From positions 1-64,000 of the forward strand of contig CALMED010000006.1 in assembly GCA_937862815.1 (NCBI GenBank): 64,000 nt of DNA, read 5' to 3'. Shown one piece after another: positions 26,139 through 35,330 of the stretch (the stretch's first letter is position 1; the number at the start of each line of letters is the position of its first letter). The DNA is from an uncultured Chitinophagaceae bacterium. Lineage in GTDB: Bacteria; Bacteroidota; Bacteroidia; Chitinophagales; Chitinophagaceae. The notes below the pieces were generated by a model that worked only from the letters and a program-made list of their open reading frames with translations, did no database searches and was not told the origin of the DNA. The translations under genes and the position numbers were made by a program.

Positions 26139-26146
26139 CAAAGGTA
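26139..26146 (-). promoter_or_regulatory. -7 promoter box of trhO
   Basis: TACCTTTG on the minus strand is a perfect -7 box about 90 nt upstream of the trhO ATG, in the gap after the DUF5686 gene. No clear -33 element. Confidence 0.4.
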
Positions 26147-26158
26147 CAGCAAAGCGGG

Positions 26159-28615
26159 TTAATCGGCGGAGCTGCCGATGTTGACCCGGGAGCCGATGCG
26201 GATTTCGGGAACCGTGGCCCGGCCGTTCTGGTAACCCGTTACCACATCCACGCGGAACAGGCGGAAGATGTTTTCCAGCCCCACATTCCACTCCCAGTAC
26301 GCTGTTTTCTCGTACCACAAAGCACGGGCACCGGCCACGAGGTGCCAGTTGAGTTGTTTAATGCCGGGTATCTTATTGGTGAGAAAGCCGTTGAAATGAT
26401 GCTCCGTAAACAGAGCCATGAAAAAGGGTGCCGCGTTGCTGAACCGGTAGTATTGCGGTACCTGGAAGGTGGTCATAAAATCCGAGGAACGGAAAAGGCG
26501 GTTGCCGGCAAAATGGTGCAGGTCCTGCCACTCCACCCGGTTGCTGTTAAGGAAGCCTCCCGTGCGGATCCGGTAACTGAAGCGGCCCGCCAGTTTGGCG
26601 TTCAGGTTGTCTCTTACAGTCACCTGCCAGCGGTCAAAATCCACATCATTGCCCAGCAGGCCGGTAAGTCCGCGGGTGTACTGCGCCTGGAACACGGGCC
26701 ATTTGGAGCCAATGTTCACAGTGCGGTCGGGAAACTCAATGTAACGGGCGCCTGGACGGAACGTGGCCTGCAGCGTAAGCAGGGCTGCCTGGTGCCGGGT
26801 GAAATTGGTCGTACCCAGCTCTGTGGGAAAATTGGGAAAATAAGGGCGGTCCTTGTTGCTCCAGGAGAAATCCACGTTGTTATCCAGCGGCACCCGATCC
26901 TGGTACTGAAAGGTTCCACTCAGAGTGATTCCTTTACCGATGCCGGTGAAATAACTGATGCGTCCGTAATCGGCCTGATAAAACTTCATGAAATTGTTCT
27001 TGTAAAACAAGGCCGAAAAGGTGTTCTGCACGGGTTCTATGGGATCGGACGGATCGAACTGGAAAAATCGCCGCCCCCCCGATACGGTGAGTCCCGACAG
27101 GTACCGGCTGCCGTAGTTATACCGCACCGTGCCCCACGCATAAAAATCACGACTGGAAAAACCATAGCGCAGATGCGGGGTGAGCGTGAGATTTTTCCGA
27201 TCGGTGTACGTACGGGTGATGACAACGGGTACATCCGCCACCCAACCATCCACGGGGTTAAAGCCGGCTGCTGTGAGTAGTGACGGTACCGCAACAGTAA
27301 GCTTTTTCCGGCTGATGCTGAAGGTCTTGCCGGTGAGCAATAACTGGTTTGGCTTTACGCGGTTGCGGATGCGGTCGATGGAGTCGAGGTAAGCCGGGTT
27401 GCTGCGCAGCTGTTCCAAGCTGTCTTTCCGGATATAGTCGCTGAATTCTTCCTGTGTAAGCGCCAATGGGCGGATGCTGTCCCAGTAAGCTACCGGCTTC
27501 CGGTTGCTGCCCTGTTGGTAGCGGATGATGGTATTGTTGAAAAACTTTTTATCATAAGCCGGGCGCACATTAAAATTCCGGTACACATTGGCAAAACTGC
27601 CATACGCATCAAAACCCAGCAACTTCACGGAGGGAAAGAGTACCTGGCTCTGCATCACCCATTGGTTAACGCCCAGCATGGTATAGAGCTGTTCAATACG
27701 CAGCGTATCGGCAAATCCCATCTGGTTTTCCTTTGTCAGCTGCAGCGCCAGGCTGTGAATCCGCCACTCATCTTCCACGATGTTGATGGTGCCACTGAAC
27801 GAGGGCTCATATTTGCGGCGGGGAATCACGCTGATTTTATTAATCAACTTGCCTTCCTCGCTGAACAACCCTTCGTAGCGGTAGCGGTAAAACTGAAGGG
27901 CATTGTCGGCGATGGGCGATACAAAGCCACGCGGGTTCAGCGCATTGCTGATCTGCACATTGTTCTCATAAAACGAGAAGAAGCGGGCACCGGTGAACCC
28001 AAATCCATCCTGCTGGCCGCTCACGCGGGTGCTGAGGACGTCAATTTTCAGTTTATTGGGCTTCTCCTCGGAAAGCAGCGAGACCGTTTCCGACAGGTAG
28101 ATCATCTTCCGCTTACTGGTATCGCCGTCTTCAAAATCCACGTCCTGTCCCATAAAACGCGTGGGATAGTTGCGGAGGTTCATCACCCCCTTGCTGTACA
28201 CTTCGCACTGGAAGGCGTCAAATTCATTGAGGTATTCCTTCCGCCGCTTGATGGCGTTGCGGATGATGGCATAGGCCGGGTCTTCATCACCGGGCCGCAC
28301 CACCACTTCCTGCAGGCTCACCGTCTGGGGCGTGAGAATAAAATCGAGGCGTACGGACTCCGCTCCCACCGTCACAGTCTTTTCCAGTCGCTCGTAGCCC
28401 ACGTGACGGCACACCAATGTATACGTACCGGCAGGTAACTCAAGAAAATACTGCCCCTGGTTATTGGAACTGGTGCTAAGGGTGCCTCCTTTTACAGAAA
28501 GGGTGGAATAAGGAAGGATATCGCCCTGCCGGGATCGTACTTCACCGCTGATTTTACCGGCGCGGGTTTCCAGCTGAATCACCAACAAAACAAAGCACAA
28601 CAGGTATCGGTACAT
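26159..28615 (-). CDS. DUF5686 outer-membrane protein with carboxypeptidase-like domain
   Basis: An 818-aa exported protein. A signal peptide (about 1-19) and a carboxypeptidase-regulatory-like domain (about 20-105, ending in LQEVVVRPG) are followed by a large beta-rich DUF5686 region with many amphipathic strands and a final outer-membrane-like strand. The stretch DEDPAYAIIRNAIKRRKEYLN (about 110-130) is the DUF5686 hallmark. It is probably an outer-membrane barrel of unknown role, frequent in Bacteroidota. Gaps of 37 nt separate it from the small membrane protein upstream and that from the penicillin acylase, suggesting one leftward transcript. Confidence 0.88.
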   Translation of the reverse strand: MYRYLLCFVLLVIQLETRAGKISGEVRSRQGDILPYSTLSVKGGTLSTSSNNQGQYFLELPAGTYTLVCRHVGYERLEKTVTVGAESVRLDFILTPQTVSLQEVVVRPGDEDPAYAIIRNAIKRRKEYLNEFDAFQCEVYSKGVMNLRNYPTRFMGQDVDFEDGDTSKRKMIYLSETVSLLSEEKPNKLKIDVLSTRVSGQQDGFGFTGARFFSFYENNVQISNALNPRGFVSPIADNALQFYRYRYEGLFSEEGKLINKISVIPRRKYEPSFSGTINIVEDEWRIHSLALQLTKENQMGFADTLRIEQLYTMLGVNQWVMQSQVLFPSVKLLGFDAYGSFANVYRNFNVRPAYDKKFFNNTIIRYQQGSNRKPVAYWDSIRPLALTQEEFSDYIRKDSLEQLRSNPAYLDSIDRIRNRVKPNQLLLTGKTFSISRKKLTVAVPSLLTAAGFNPVDGWVADVPVVITRTYTDRKNLTLTPHLRYGFSSRDFYAWGTVRYNYGSRYLSGLTVSGGRRFFQFDPSDPIEPVQNTFSALFYKNNFMKFYQADYGRISYFTGIGKGITLSGTFQYQDRVPLDNNVDFSWSNKDRPYFPNFPTELGTTNFTRHQAALLTLQATFRPGARYIEFPDRTVNIGSKWPVFQAQYTRGLTGLLGNDVDFDRWQVTVRDNLNAKLAGRFSYRIRTGGFLNSNRVEWQDLHHFAGNRLFRSSDFMTTFQVPQYYRFSNAAPFFMALFTEHHFNGFLTNKIPGIKQLNWHLVAGARALWYEKTAYWEWNVGLENIFRLFRVDVVTGYQNGRATVPEIRIGSRVNIGSSAD

Positions 28616-28652
28616 AGGTTGCGAAAATAACAGCCCCCACGTGAATAATTCG

Positions 28653-29015
28653 TTAAGGCCGCAGAAGCCGCCGCAGAAAACTTCCGCTGAGTGCAGCCAG
28701 GCCGCTTACCAGCCCGCCAATGACACCTGTTACCAGCAAGAGCAGAAAGTAGGAATCGGACTGAAAGAGAAGTTGCGCAATGCGCTTCGACAACAGGTGC
28801 TGGTTTTTAGCATCGAGGTAAGAAGCCAGGCCGGCCCAGAGAAAGAGGATGCCTAAAAAACCTGCCAGGAAAGAACGACCCGGCGACTGCTGCAACAACG
28901 CGGCCACCAGGAAAGAAGTAATGGCAATGCCCCACCAGGGAAGATAGAACCCTGCGGCGTAGCCCAGCAGGGCGGTCAAAAAAACGGATATGATAAATTT
29001 CATGATGTTCTGCAT
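28653..29015 (-). CDS. Small membrane protein of unknown function
   Basis: A 120-aa (or 116-aa, from ATG 29003) protein with four hydrophobic helices at about 8-22, 28-42, 50-66 and 90-110, and a basic C-terminus (RRLLRP). No recognised family. It is located between a penicillin acylase family gene and a DUF5686 gene with 37-nt gaps on both sides, all leftward, so it is likely part of their operon. Confidence 0.7.
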   Translation of the reverse strand: MQNIMKFIISVFLTALLGYAAGFYLPWWGIAITSFLVAALLQQSPGRSFLAGFLGILFLWAGLASYLDAKNQHLLSKRIAQLLFQSDSYFLLLLVTGVIGGLVSGLAALSGSFLRRLLRP

Positions 29016-29052
29016 TGATGAATAATGATTGATCTTTTCAGGTTGAAAATGC

Positions 29053-31491
29053 CTATGCCTTGCTGAAGGTCATCTTCCAGCGTTTGCGGGGATGCTCCTC
29101 CTGCCCTTTTTTATACACCCAGGCACGGTAATAATCGCCGCGGGCCCAGGTATCAACAAACTGGTCGTAGTACCTGCTGCCGGGATTGCCGCTTTGCCCG
29201 CCCGGATACACCACAAAAGCCTCCGTTTCATCCGTCAGTTCCACCACCATGCGCCAGCTGGGTCCGTGACTGTGCTGCGTGGCATTCACGATGTGTGCCC
29301 CTCCGCCCACCGGGAGCCCGGTTCGGGCAAAGGGCAACAAAGCTGTTTTTAGTAAATGGTACACCGTTGTATTTTTAAAACGGCCCCATTTCAGCTTATC
29401 CTGTTTCTCCAGATCCAGCAGGGCCGGCACCACTCCCTCCAGCGCCTGGGTCACCAACTGCGACCAGGTTTCTTTTCCCGGTGTGGTAACATTATCAATG
29501 TATACAAAGGCGGTATCCCGCAGCACCGCTTCTGTGAGGGTGCGCTCGGAAGGAAATAATCCCAGTTGCTTCAGATTGCCCAGCTCGTCGTTCCACACCA
29601 GGTTCTCGAGACTGTCGTACCAGAGCGAGAAAATGGTGGGTCCCTTTTCATCGTAGTTATTCTGCAGATCCCAGCGCCGCATCATTTCCAGGTAGGCGGC
29701 AGCTTCGTTGCTGAGCTGTGCTTTGTTTACGTAGTTGAGCAGCAGGGGCCGGGCTGTTGCGGCAAAGGCGTTGTAGTTTTCATTGTGCAGGTTCTTGAGA
29801 TCATCCACCGTGATGTTGTTCATCTCCGTGAGTTTGCGGTGAATGGTAATGCCCCGGTAGAGGTCATACCCGCCGGGTATAAAATAGGGATATGTACCGT
29901 CCACCGGACGTTGGTTAGCGCTTTGCAAAAAGCCTTGTTCCGGGTTCAGGCTGTGCGGATTTTCTTCCCGCGGGATGTAGCCCTGCCACATGTAGCTGCT
30001 GTCGGCTCCGGGCATCACATATAAACCTTGCCGGTCCCACCGGGCAGGGAAGGTTCCCTGCTGCCAGATGGCGATGTCGCCCGACTTGGAAGCAAAGACA
30101 AAGTTCTGGGCGGGACATTCAAAGTAAGAAATGGCCTGTTCGTAGTCCTGGTAGTTGCGGGCATGATTGAGTAACCAGAAGGCCTTGGCTTCGTTGGATG
30201 CGTCGTGAGCCTTCCAGCGAACGGCTATTGCCCGTCCCTTGGTGGCATCGTTCATAAAGGAGGAGTCGTACATCACCGGTCCGAATACCGTGTAGGCAAC
30301 GGTATCATAAAAAACGGGATTGTCTTTGATATGAATAGTTTCGATGCGCAGACGGGTGTCCTGCCATTCGTTGTTAAACCAATACTGCTTTTTAGACGCG
30401 TCTTTGAAACGTACTTCGTAATAATCCCGCACATCCCGCTGGGAGTTGGTAACGCCCCAGGCGATGCTGTCGTTAAAGCCAATTACAATGCCCGGTATGC
30501 CGGGGAAGGAAGTTCCGTACACGTTGATGTCGGGTCCCGATAGCTGCATTTCGTACCAGATGGCCGGCAGGGAGAGTTCGAGGTGCGGGTCGTTGGCCAG
30601 GATGGGCGCCCCGCTGCGGGTTTTCTTTCCGCTCACCACCCAGTTGTTGCTGCCGTTATCACGGTTGGGCTTGTCGATCTCCACCACGCTGATGGCCTCT
30701 TTACGGGCAAAGTAAAGCGAATCGGCCGTTGCCGGGGGTACAGGGACAATACCGGGTTTTACAAATGGGGTTCCCTTCGGAATAATCGGTTGCAATGAGT
30801 CAGGTACAGCGGGAAAAAGAACTTTCATCTGCTCATCTGTAAACAGCGACTGCGCCGCAGTGAACGCGAGGTCATCCACATTACCCGCCAGGGTCTTGTT
30901 CATGGCTTTTACAAAGAGAGCGATCTTGAGGTTGTTCCATTTCTCCGGCTGGTAACCCAGGATTTTATATTCCAACGGCAGTTCACTGGCCGACAGGCGT
31001 TCGATATAGGCGTTCACGCCGGACGTGTAGGCATCGCAGAGACTTTTGGTAAGCGGATCAGCCTCCATCACCGCCAGCATGTTTTCAGCGGCATACACCA
31101 TGCCCAGCCGGCGTTGTTCGCGGTCGTAGTTGAGCGCCACATCGCCAATCACTTCACTGATGCGCCCGGCAGCCGCATGGGTCTGGAATTCCATTTGCCA
31201 GAGACGGAAACGGGCATGCAGGTACCCCTGTACAAACACTGCGTCGAGCTGGTTGTCGGAGTAGATGTGCGGAACGAGGCGTTCGTCAAAGTACACGTTC
31301 ACCGTGCTGTTCAGCTCCGGCAACCGGATGTTTTCGTTGAAATTATAATCAAAGGGCTCGGCGTTTTGCCAGAATCCATGCTGGGGACTCAGGAACACGC
31401 CAAAGGCGGGGGCTTTGCCGAAGCGGGTGTTGAGAGCAATGATCAACCCCACAGTGACGGCCGATGCCAGAACGAAGTACAGAATGCGCAT
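29053..31491 (-). CDS. Penicillin acylase family (Ntn) hydrolase
   Basis: An 812-aa exported amidase precursor. An N-terminal signal/anchor (about 5-22) precedes the alpha chain. The beta chain should start by self-cleavage at S281 in DNGSNNWVVSGKKT, where Ser is the catalytic nucleophile, with the following NDPHLELSLP (about 298-307) as part of the active site. Family members hydrolyse penicillin G, acyl-homoserine lactones or cyclic imides; the substrate cannot be called here. The enzyme would act in the periplasm. It is the first gene of a probable leftward operon and is divergent from miaE. Confidence 0.92.
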   Translation of the reverse strand: MRILYFVLASAVTVGLIIALNTRFGKAPAFGVFLSPQHGFWQNAEPFDYNFNENIRLPELNSTVNVYFDERLVPHIYSDNQLDAVFVQGYLHARFRLWQMEFQTHAAAGRISEVIGDVALNYDREQRRLGMVYAAENMLAVMEADPLTKSLCDAYTSGVNAYIERLSASELPLEYKILGYQPEKWNNLKIALFVKAMNKTLAGNVDDLAFTAAQSLFTDEQMKVLFPAVPDSLQPIIPKGTPFVKPGIVPVPPATADSLYFARKEAISVVEIDKPNRDNGSNNWVVSGKKTRSGAPILANDPHLELSLPAIWYEMQLSGPDINVYGTSFPGIPGIVIGFNDSIAWGVTNSQRDVRDYYEVRFKDASKKQYWFNNEWQDTRLRIETIHIKDNPVFYDTVAYTVFGPVMYDSSFMNDATKGRAIAVRWKAHDASNEAKAFWLLNHARNYQDYEQAISYFECPAQNFVFASKSGDIAIWQQGTFPARWDRQGLYVMPGADSSYMWQGYIPREENPHSLNPEQGFLQSANQRPVDGTYPYFIPGGYDLYRGITIHRKLTEMNNITVDDLKNLHNENYNAFAATARPLLLNYVNKAQLSNEAAAYLEMMRRWDLQNNYDEKGPTIFSLWYDSLENLVWNDELGNLKQLGLFPSERTLTEAVLRDTAFVYIDNVTTPGKETWSQLVTQALEGVVPALLDLEKQDKLKWGRFKNTTVYHLLKTALLPFARTGLPVGGGAHIVNATQHSHGPSWRMVVELTDETEAFVVYPGGQSGNPGSRYYDQFVDTWARGDYYRAWVYKKGQEEHPRKRWKMTFSKA

Positions 31492-31602
31492 GCGATCAGA
31501 TTTGCGTTTAGAAGAAGCAGTCCTGCTGGCAGCGACGCCGGCAGCTGCTTTGAAGCCGGGAAATTAGACAAAAACCCACGGAAAAAGCAACCACCGGCCC
31601 CT

Positions 31603-31635
31603 TTTGTTCCGGCGATGGCGGATGAACTATTTTTG
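31603..31635 (+). promoter_or_regulatory. miaE promoter, predicted leaderless
   Basis: TTTG (31603-31606), 21 nt and a perfect TATTTTTG (31628-31635). The box ends 4 nt before the miaE ATG at 31640, so the mRNA should begin at or beside the start codon. Confidence 0.65.
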
Positions 31636-31639
31636 CACC

Positions 31640-32251
31640 ATGAGCAACCAAAGCCTTTCCGTTAAAAACATCCTGGGTTTGCAGCTGCCCACGGATCCGC
31701 GCTGGGTGGACCTTACCGGCATCTCGCTGGAAGCCATCCTCACCGATCATGCTTATTGTGAACAGAAAGCCGCCACCTCCTGCATCTCCCTCATCCAGCG
31801 CTACAGCCAATACGGGGAACTGGTAACCGGGCTCGCTCCCATCGTTACCGAAGAGTGGGGCCATTTCCGGGCGGTGCTGCAGGAACTGCAGAAACGGGGA
31901 CTGAAGCTGGGCAAACAGCGCAAAGACGCCTACGTGAATGCCTTGCTCGACTTCCAGGTAAAAGGAGGTCACCCCGATGACCGCTTTCTCGACCAGTTGC
32001 TCACCATGGCGCTGATAGAGGCCCGCAGTTGCGAACGCTTTAAACGGCTGAGCGAAGGGCTGGAAGACGCCTACCTGCGGCGGTTTTACCGGAAATTCAT
32101 GGAAAGCGAAGCCGGACATTACACCCTCTTCATTACCCTGGCCGAAACATATCTTCCTAAAGCCAGGGTCCGCAAACGCTGGAAGGAATGGCTGGAGTAC
32201 GAAGCCCGGCTGATGCAGGAGATGGAACTGCGGGGCGACCGCATCCATTAA
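31640..32251 (+). CDS. miaE: tRNA-(ms2io6A37) hydroxylase
   Basis: A 203-aa ferritin-like di-iron enzyme that hydroxylates the isopentenyl group of ms2i6A37 in tRNAs. Iron-ligand segments are visible in order: DHAYCEQKAA (about 32-41), VTEEWGHF (about 65-72), LIEARSCERFKRL (about 119-131) and FMESEAGHYTLF (about 148-159). ATG 31640 gives the usual MiaE length. An upstream in-frame start would place coding sequence over the promoter. A stem-loop (32258-32278) follows the stop. Confidence 0.93.
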   Translation: MSNQSLSVKNILGLQLPTDPRWVDLTGISLEAILTDHAYCEQKAATSCISLIQRYSQYGELVTGLAPIVTEEWGHFRAVLQELQKRGLKLGKQRKDAYVNALLDFQVKGGHPDDRFLDQLLTMALIEARSCERFKRLSEGLEDAYLRRFYRKFMESEAGHYTLFITLAETYLPKARVRKRWKEWLEYEARLMQEMELRGDRIH

Positions 32252-32257
32252 CAAAAA

Positions 32258-32278
32258 GCCTCCGCGTAGTGCGGAGGC
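32258..32278. terminator. Stem-loop after miaE
   Basis: GCCTCCGC (32258-32265) and GCGGAGGC (32271-32278) form a perfect 8-bp stem with a 5-nt loop directly after the miaE stop. On the plus strand no T-run follows; the A-run precedes the stem, so it would be a classical terminator only for leftward transcription. Confidence 0.5.
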
Positions 32279-32410
32279 ATGGTACGTTGCAAGTTTTTAC
32301 AGCAGGGTGACGCTATTGACGGGTGCCGGATGTAGAAGTTTGACCCCATCGGTTCCGGAAAGTTTAACCGCCCTGTTTTTTCCGTTACATTCGCCCTACA
32401 ACAGCGCTGC

Positions 32411-33433
32411 ATGCTCAACAGACGTGATTTTCTTCACCTCTCCGGTCTGGCCACCCTCCTGCCCGCCTTGGGATTCAGGAAGGCCCCGCTCTCTGCCGGT
32501 GGCCCCCTGGTGATCTCCACCTGGGCGCCCAACGTTAAAGCCAACCGGGCCGCCTGGACCATCCTCGAAAAGGGAGGCCGTGCCCTCGACGCCGTGGAAG
32601 CCGGCGTAATGATCCCCGAAGCCGACCCCACCGATAACAGTGTGGGCTATGGTGGTTTGCCCGACCGCGATGGCAGGGTTACACTGGATGCCTGTGTTAT
32701 GGACGAACAGGGCAACACCGGTGCGGTGATGTGCCTCGAACACATCCTGCATCCCGTGCAGGTGGCACGCCTGGTGATGGAGCAAACTCCACACGTGCAG
32801 TTGGTGGGTGAAGGAGCCCTCCGCTTTGCCCTCAGTAAAGGGTTCCGGAAACAGAACCTGCTCACCCCCGCCAGCGAAAGAGCCTGGAAAGAATGGCTCC
32901 GGCAGGCCAATTACGACCCCAACCGCAGCGTGCGTGAACTGGAACAAAAAATAAAAAGCGAACAGAAACAAAGTCCCCACGGGCCGCATCTGCCGCTCAA
33001 CCACGACACCATCGGTATGCTGGCACTCGACAGCGGGGGGCGGCTCAGCGGCGCCTGCAGCACCAGCGGCATGGCCTTCAAAATGAAAGGGCGGGTGGGC
33101 GACTCACCCATCATCGGCGCCGGACTTTTTGTTGACAACGAAGTGGGAGCCGCTACGGCAACCGGCGTGGGTGAAGAGCTGGTGAAAATCTGCGGGGCCC
33201 ATGCCGTGGTGGAAAACATGCGGCACGGCGCTTCGCCGGAAGAAGCCTGTGCCGAGGTGATCCGCCGCATGGTGCGCAAGCAGGGCAACCGGCTGCGGGA
33301 GATGCAGGTGGGACTGATCGCCGTCAATAAAGAAGGGGTGTATGGCGGCTATGCCCTGCAACGGAACTTCAGCTTTGCCGTAAAAACAATGGAGCGGGAA
33401 GAAGCCGTGGAAACCAAGAGCTATTTTTCGTGA
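32411..33433 (+). CDS. Glycosylasparaginase family hydrolase
   Basis: A 340-aa Ntn hydrolase related to N4-(beta-N-acetylglucosaminyl)-L-asparaginase, which frees aspartate and the GlcNAc amine from N-linked glycoasparagine. A signal with twin arginines (NRRDFLHLSGLATLLPAL, residues 3-20) suggests Tat export. Family marks are GYGGLPDRDGRVTLDA (about 79-94), self-cleavage site HDT-IGM with nucleophile T200, and GACSTSGMAFKMKGRVGDSPI (about 215-235). It is closely related in layout to the Elizabethkingia enzyme. It is followed by cutC and, convergently, a sugar-kinase-like gene. Confidence 0.93.
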   Translation: MLNRRDFLHLSGLATLLPALGFRKAPLSAGGPLVISTWAPNVKANRAAWTILEKGGRALDAVEAGVMIPEADPTDNSVGYGGLPDRDGRVTLDACVMDEQGNTGAVMCLEHILHPVQVARLVMEQTPHVQLVGEGALRFALSKGFRKQNLLTPASERAWKEWLRQANYDPNRSVRELEQKIKSEQKQSPHGPHLPLNHDTIGMLALDSGGRLSGACSTSGMAFKMKGRVGDSPIIGAGLFVDNEVGAATATGVGEELVKICGAHAVVENMRHGASPEEACAEVIRRMVRKQGNRLREMQVGLIAVNKEGVYGGYALQRNFSFAVKTMEREEAVETKSYFS

Positions 33434-33472
33434 TCAACCGCAATGCTTACTAACGGTATCGAATAAACGATA

Positions 33473-34222
33473 ATGAAATACCAACTGGAAGTCATCGCCT
33501 TTACCATTGACTGCTGCCGCGTGATCGAAGCCGCCGGGGCACACCGTATCGAATTGTGCGACAACCCGTGCGAAGGTGGTACCACGCCCTCCTACGGCCT
33601 GCTGCGGGCAGCCCGCGGGCGGGTGGGCATAGAACTTGCGCCGATGATCCGGCCCCGGGGTGGCGACTTCCTGTACAGCGATGCCGAGTTTGAGGTCATG
33701 AAATCCGATGTGTTGAAATGCCGCGATTTGGGCTGCGATGCCGTGGTGCTGGGACTGCTCTGCGCCGACGGAACCGTTGACCGGGAACGCACCGCCCGGC
33801 TGGCGGAACTGGCCTATCCCCTGGACCTCGTTTTTCACCGGGCGTTTGACCGGGTGCGGGATCCGGAGGAAGCGTTGGAAACACTCGTTGGTATCGGCTG
33901 TACCCGCATCCTCACTTCGGGCTTACAGCCCACCGTAACCGAAGGAGCAGCAACGCTAGCCCGGCTCGTGGAGCAGGCCGGCGACCGGCTCACCATCATG
34001 CCCGGCAGCGGGGTCCGCAGCAGCAACCTGGCGCAACTGGTGCAACAGACTGGCGCCCGTGCCTTTCATACCTCTGCACGAACAACAGCCGCCTCCGGCA
34101 TGGAATACCACAACCCGTCCCTGCAGGAAAACCTCTTGCACGTACGGGCCGATGCCACGGAAATACAGAACTGCCTGCAGGTCTTGCAGGAGTGGCATCT
34201 GAACCGGGAAACAAATAAGTAG
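33473..34222 (+). CDS. cutC: CutC family TIM-barrel protein
   Basis: A 249-aa TIM-barrel protein of the CutC family, historically tied to copper tolerance though copper binding is debated. Signature segments are AGAHRIELCDNPCEGGTTPSYG (about 21-42), the MIRPRGGDFLYS block (about 58-69), VLGLLCADGTVD (about 88-99) and the ADRLTIMPGSGVR-like strand (about 176-187, here GDRLTIMPGSGVR). It lies 39 nt downstream of glycosylasparaginase in the same direction. In this setting a role in sugar or amino-sugar metabolism is as plausible as copper handling. Confidence 0.92.
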   Translation: MKYQLEVIAFTIDCCRVIEAAGAHRIELCDNPCEGGTTPSYGLLRAARGRVGIELAPMIRPRGGDFLYSDAEFEVMKSDVLKCRDLGCDAVVLGLLCADGTVDRERTARLAELAYPLDLVFHRAFDRVRDPEEALETLVGIGCTRILTSGLQPTVTEGAATLARLVEQAGDRLTIMPGSGVRSSNLAQLVQQTGARAFHTSARTTAASGMEYHNPSLQENLLHVRADATEIQNCLQVLQEWHLNRETNK

Positions 34223-34259
34223 TATGTGCCGGCATGCAGGATAAAAGAAACCGGAAAAT

Positions 34260-35309
34260 TTATGCCGGCAACCAGCGCTCCCAGTCCGGCTTCACCTCCT
34301 GCAGCCGCTGCAATAATGTAGCCTGGTTCTGTGCCCGCACCCGGTTGTGACCGGGGTAACGGGAACCGTAATACGCATCGCCCTGCAGGAAGTCGGTTAA
34401 AAACCGCAAAGACTGCAAGTAAATCATGATTTCACCCGACAGCAGAAGATCGGCCTGTTCAGCGGTGGTCAGTATTCCTTTCAGTTCCGGAAGATAACCT
34501 TCTATCACCGCCCGGAAATAATCGGCCCGCGCTTCTATGGCTTCAAACCGGGTCTCCTCCTCCCCCACCGGGCAAAGGCAGGTGCGCAGGAGGTCGCCGG
34601 CGTCGCTGTACACATAGCCGGGCATCACCGTATCGTAATCAATAACATAACGGCCTACCCCTTTGGCATCCAGCAACACGTTTCCGGTTTTGGCATCGTG
34701 ATGATAGATCCGCCGGGGCCAGGCACCGCATCGGATGCGGGATTGAACCGTAGATACGAGGTGCTGTTGTTGCTGCAAAAAATAAATGAGTTCCGCCGCT
34801 TCCCGCAACCGGTTTGGAATGCCCTGCTGCAAAGCCGTTTCAAACTGCCGGAAGCGCAGCGGCAGGTCGTGAAAACCGGGGAGGGAAGGCTGCAGGGCAG
34901 AGGCCGGCAGCGTGGCCAGTTCCCGGACAAAGCGCCCGAACAGACGGGCCGTCTCAAAAGCCTGATTGGGGTCCTGCGCTGTAGACACACTCGCACAATC
35001 TTCCACATACGGAAAGAGGCGCCATATGCCTGCATCCGTTGTTATATGAATGGAACCGGATCTGCTTCGGATGGGAGGCAAAAAAACAGGGGAGCCAGCT
35101 TCTTTTGAAAAATGACGGGTTAGTTGATCCAGGTTGTTTTCCAGCGCTTCCGGCTGCCTGAAAACTGTGGTGTTGATGCGTTGCAGTACATAAGCTGATT
35201 CCCCGGCCTGTACTTTCCAGGTACCATGGATGAGTCCTGCACCCAGGGGCTCCGGGGTTGCGGACGCTGATGCGATGGCAAAGTCATTAAGGAGGGGTGT
35301 CACATCCAT
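34260..35309 (-). CDS. Aminoglycoside phosphotransferase-fold kinase, possibly N-acetylhexosamine kinase
   Basis: A 349-aa kinase of the APH/ChoK fold. The N-lobe has GAGLIHGTWKV (about 23-33) and the nucleotide Lys region YVLQRINTTVF. The catalytic loop is HHDAKTGNVLLD (about 210-221, H-x-D-x4-N) and the metal-binding segment is VIDYDTVMPG (about 228-237). The start QRINxxVF and the catalytic loop resemble NahK-type N-acetylhexosamine 1-kinases. Next to glycosylasparaginase this suggests phosphorylation of released GlcNAc. That role is inference; homoserine- or choline-kinase-like activity is an alternative. It has its own leftward transcript, since the YtxH terminator at 35331-35358 lies upstream. 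Confidence 0.82.
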   Translation of the reverse strand: MDVTPLLNDFAIASASATPEPLGAGLIHGTWKVQAGESAYVLQRINTTVFRQPEALENNLDQLTRHFSKEAGSPVFLPPIRSRSGSIHITTDAGIWRLFPYVEDCASVSTAQDPNQAFETARLFGRFVRELATLPASALQPSLPGFHDLPLRFRQFETALQQGIPNRLREAAELIYFLQQQQHLVSTVQSRIRCGAWPRRIYHHDAKTGNVLLDAKGVGRYVIDYDTVMPGYVYSDAGDLLRTCLCPVGEEETRFEAIEARADYFRAVIEGYLPELKGILTTAEQADLLLSGEIMIYLQSLRFLTDFLQGDAYYGSRYPGHNRVRAQNQATLLQRLQEVKPDWERWLPA

Positions 35310-35330
35310 GCAGCGGGAAGGTAGCTAAAA

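Noticed and set aside
25970..27280. Long open frame (436 codons) on the plus strand opposite trhO and the DUF5686 gene
   Set aside because: It is an antisense shadow of two well-supported genes. Its translation matches no family pattern and its composition is what the reverse of GC-rich coding DNA gives.
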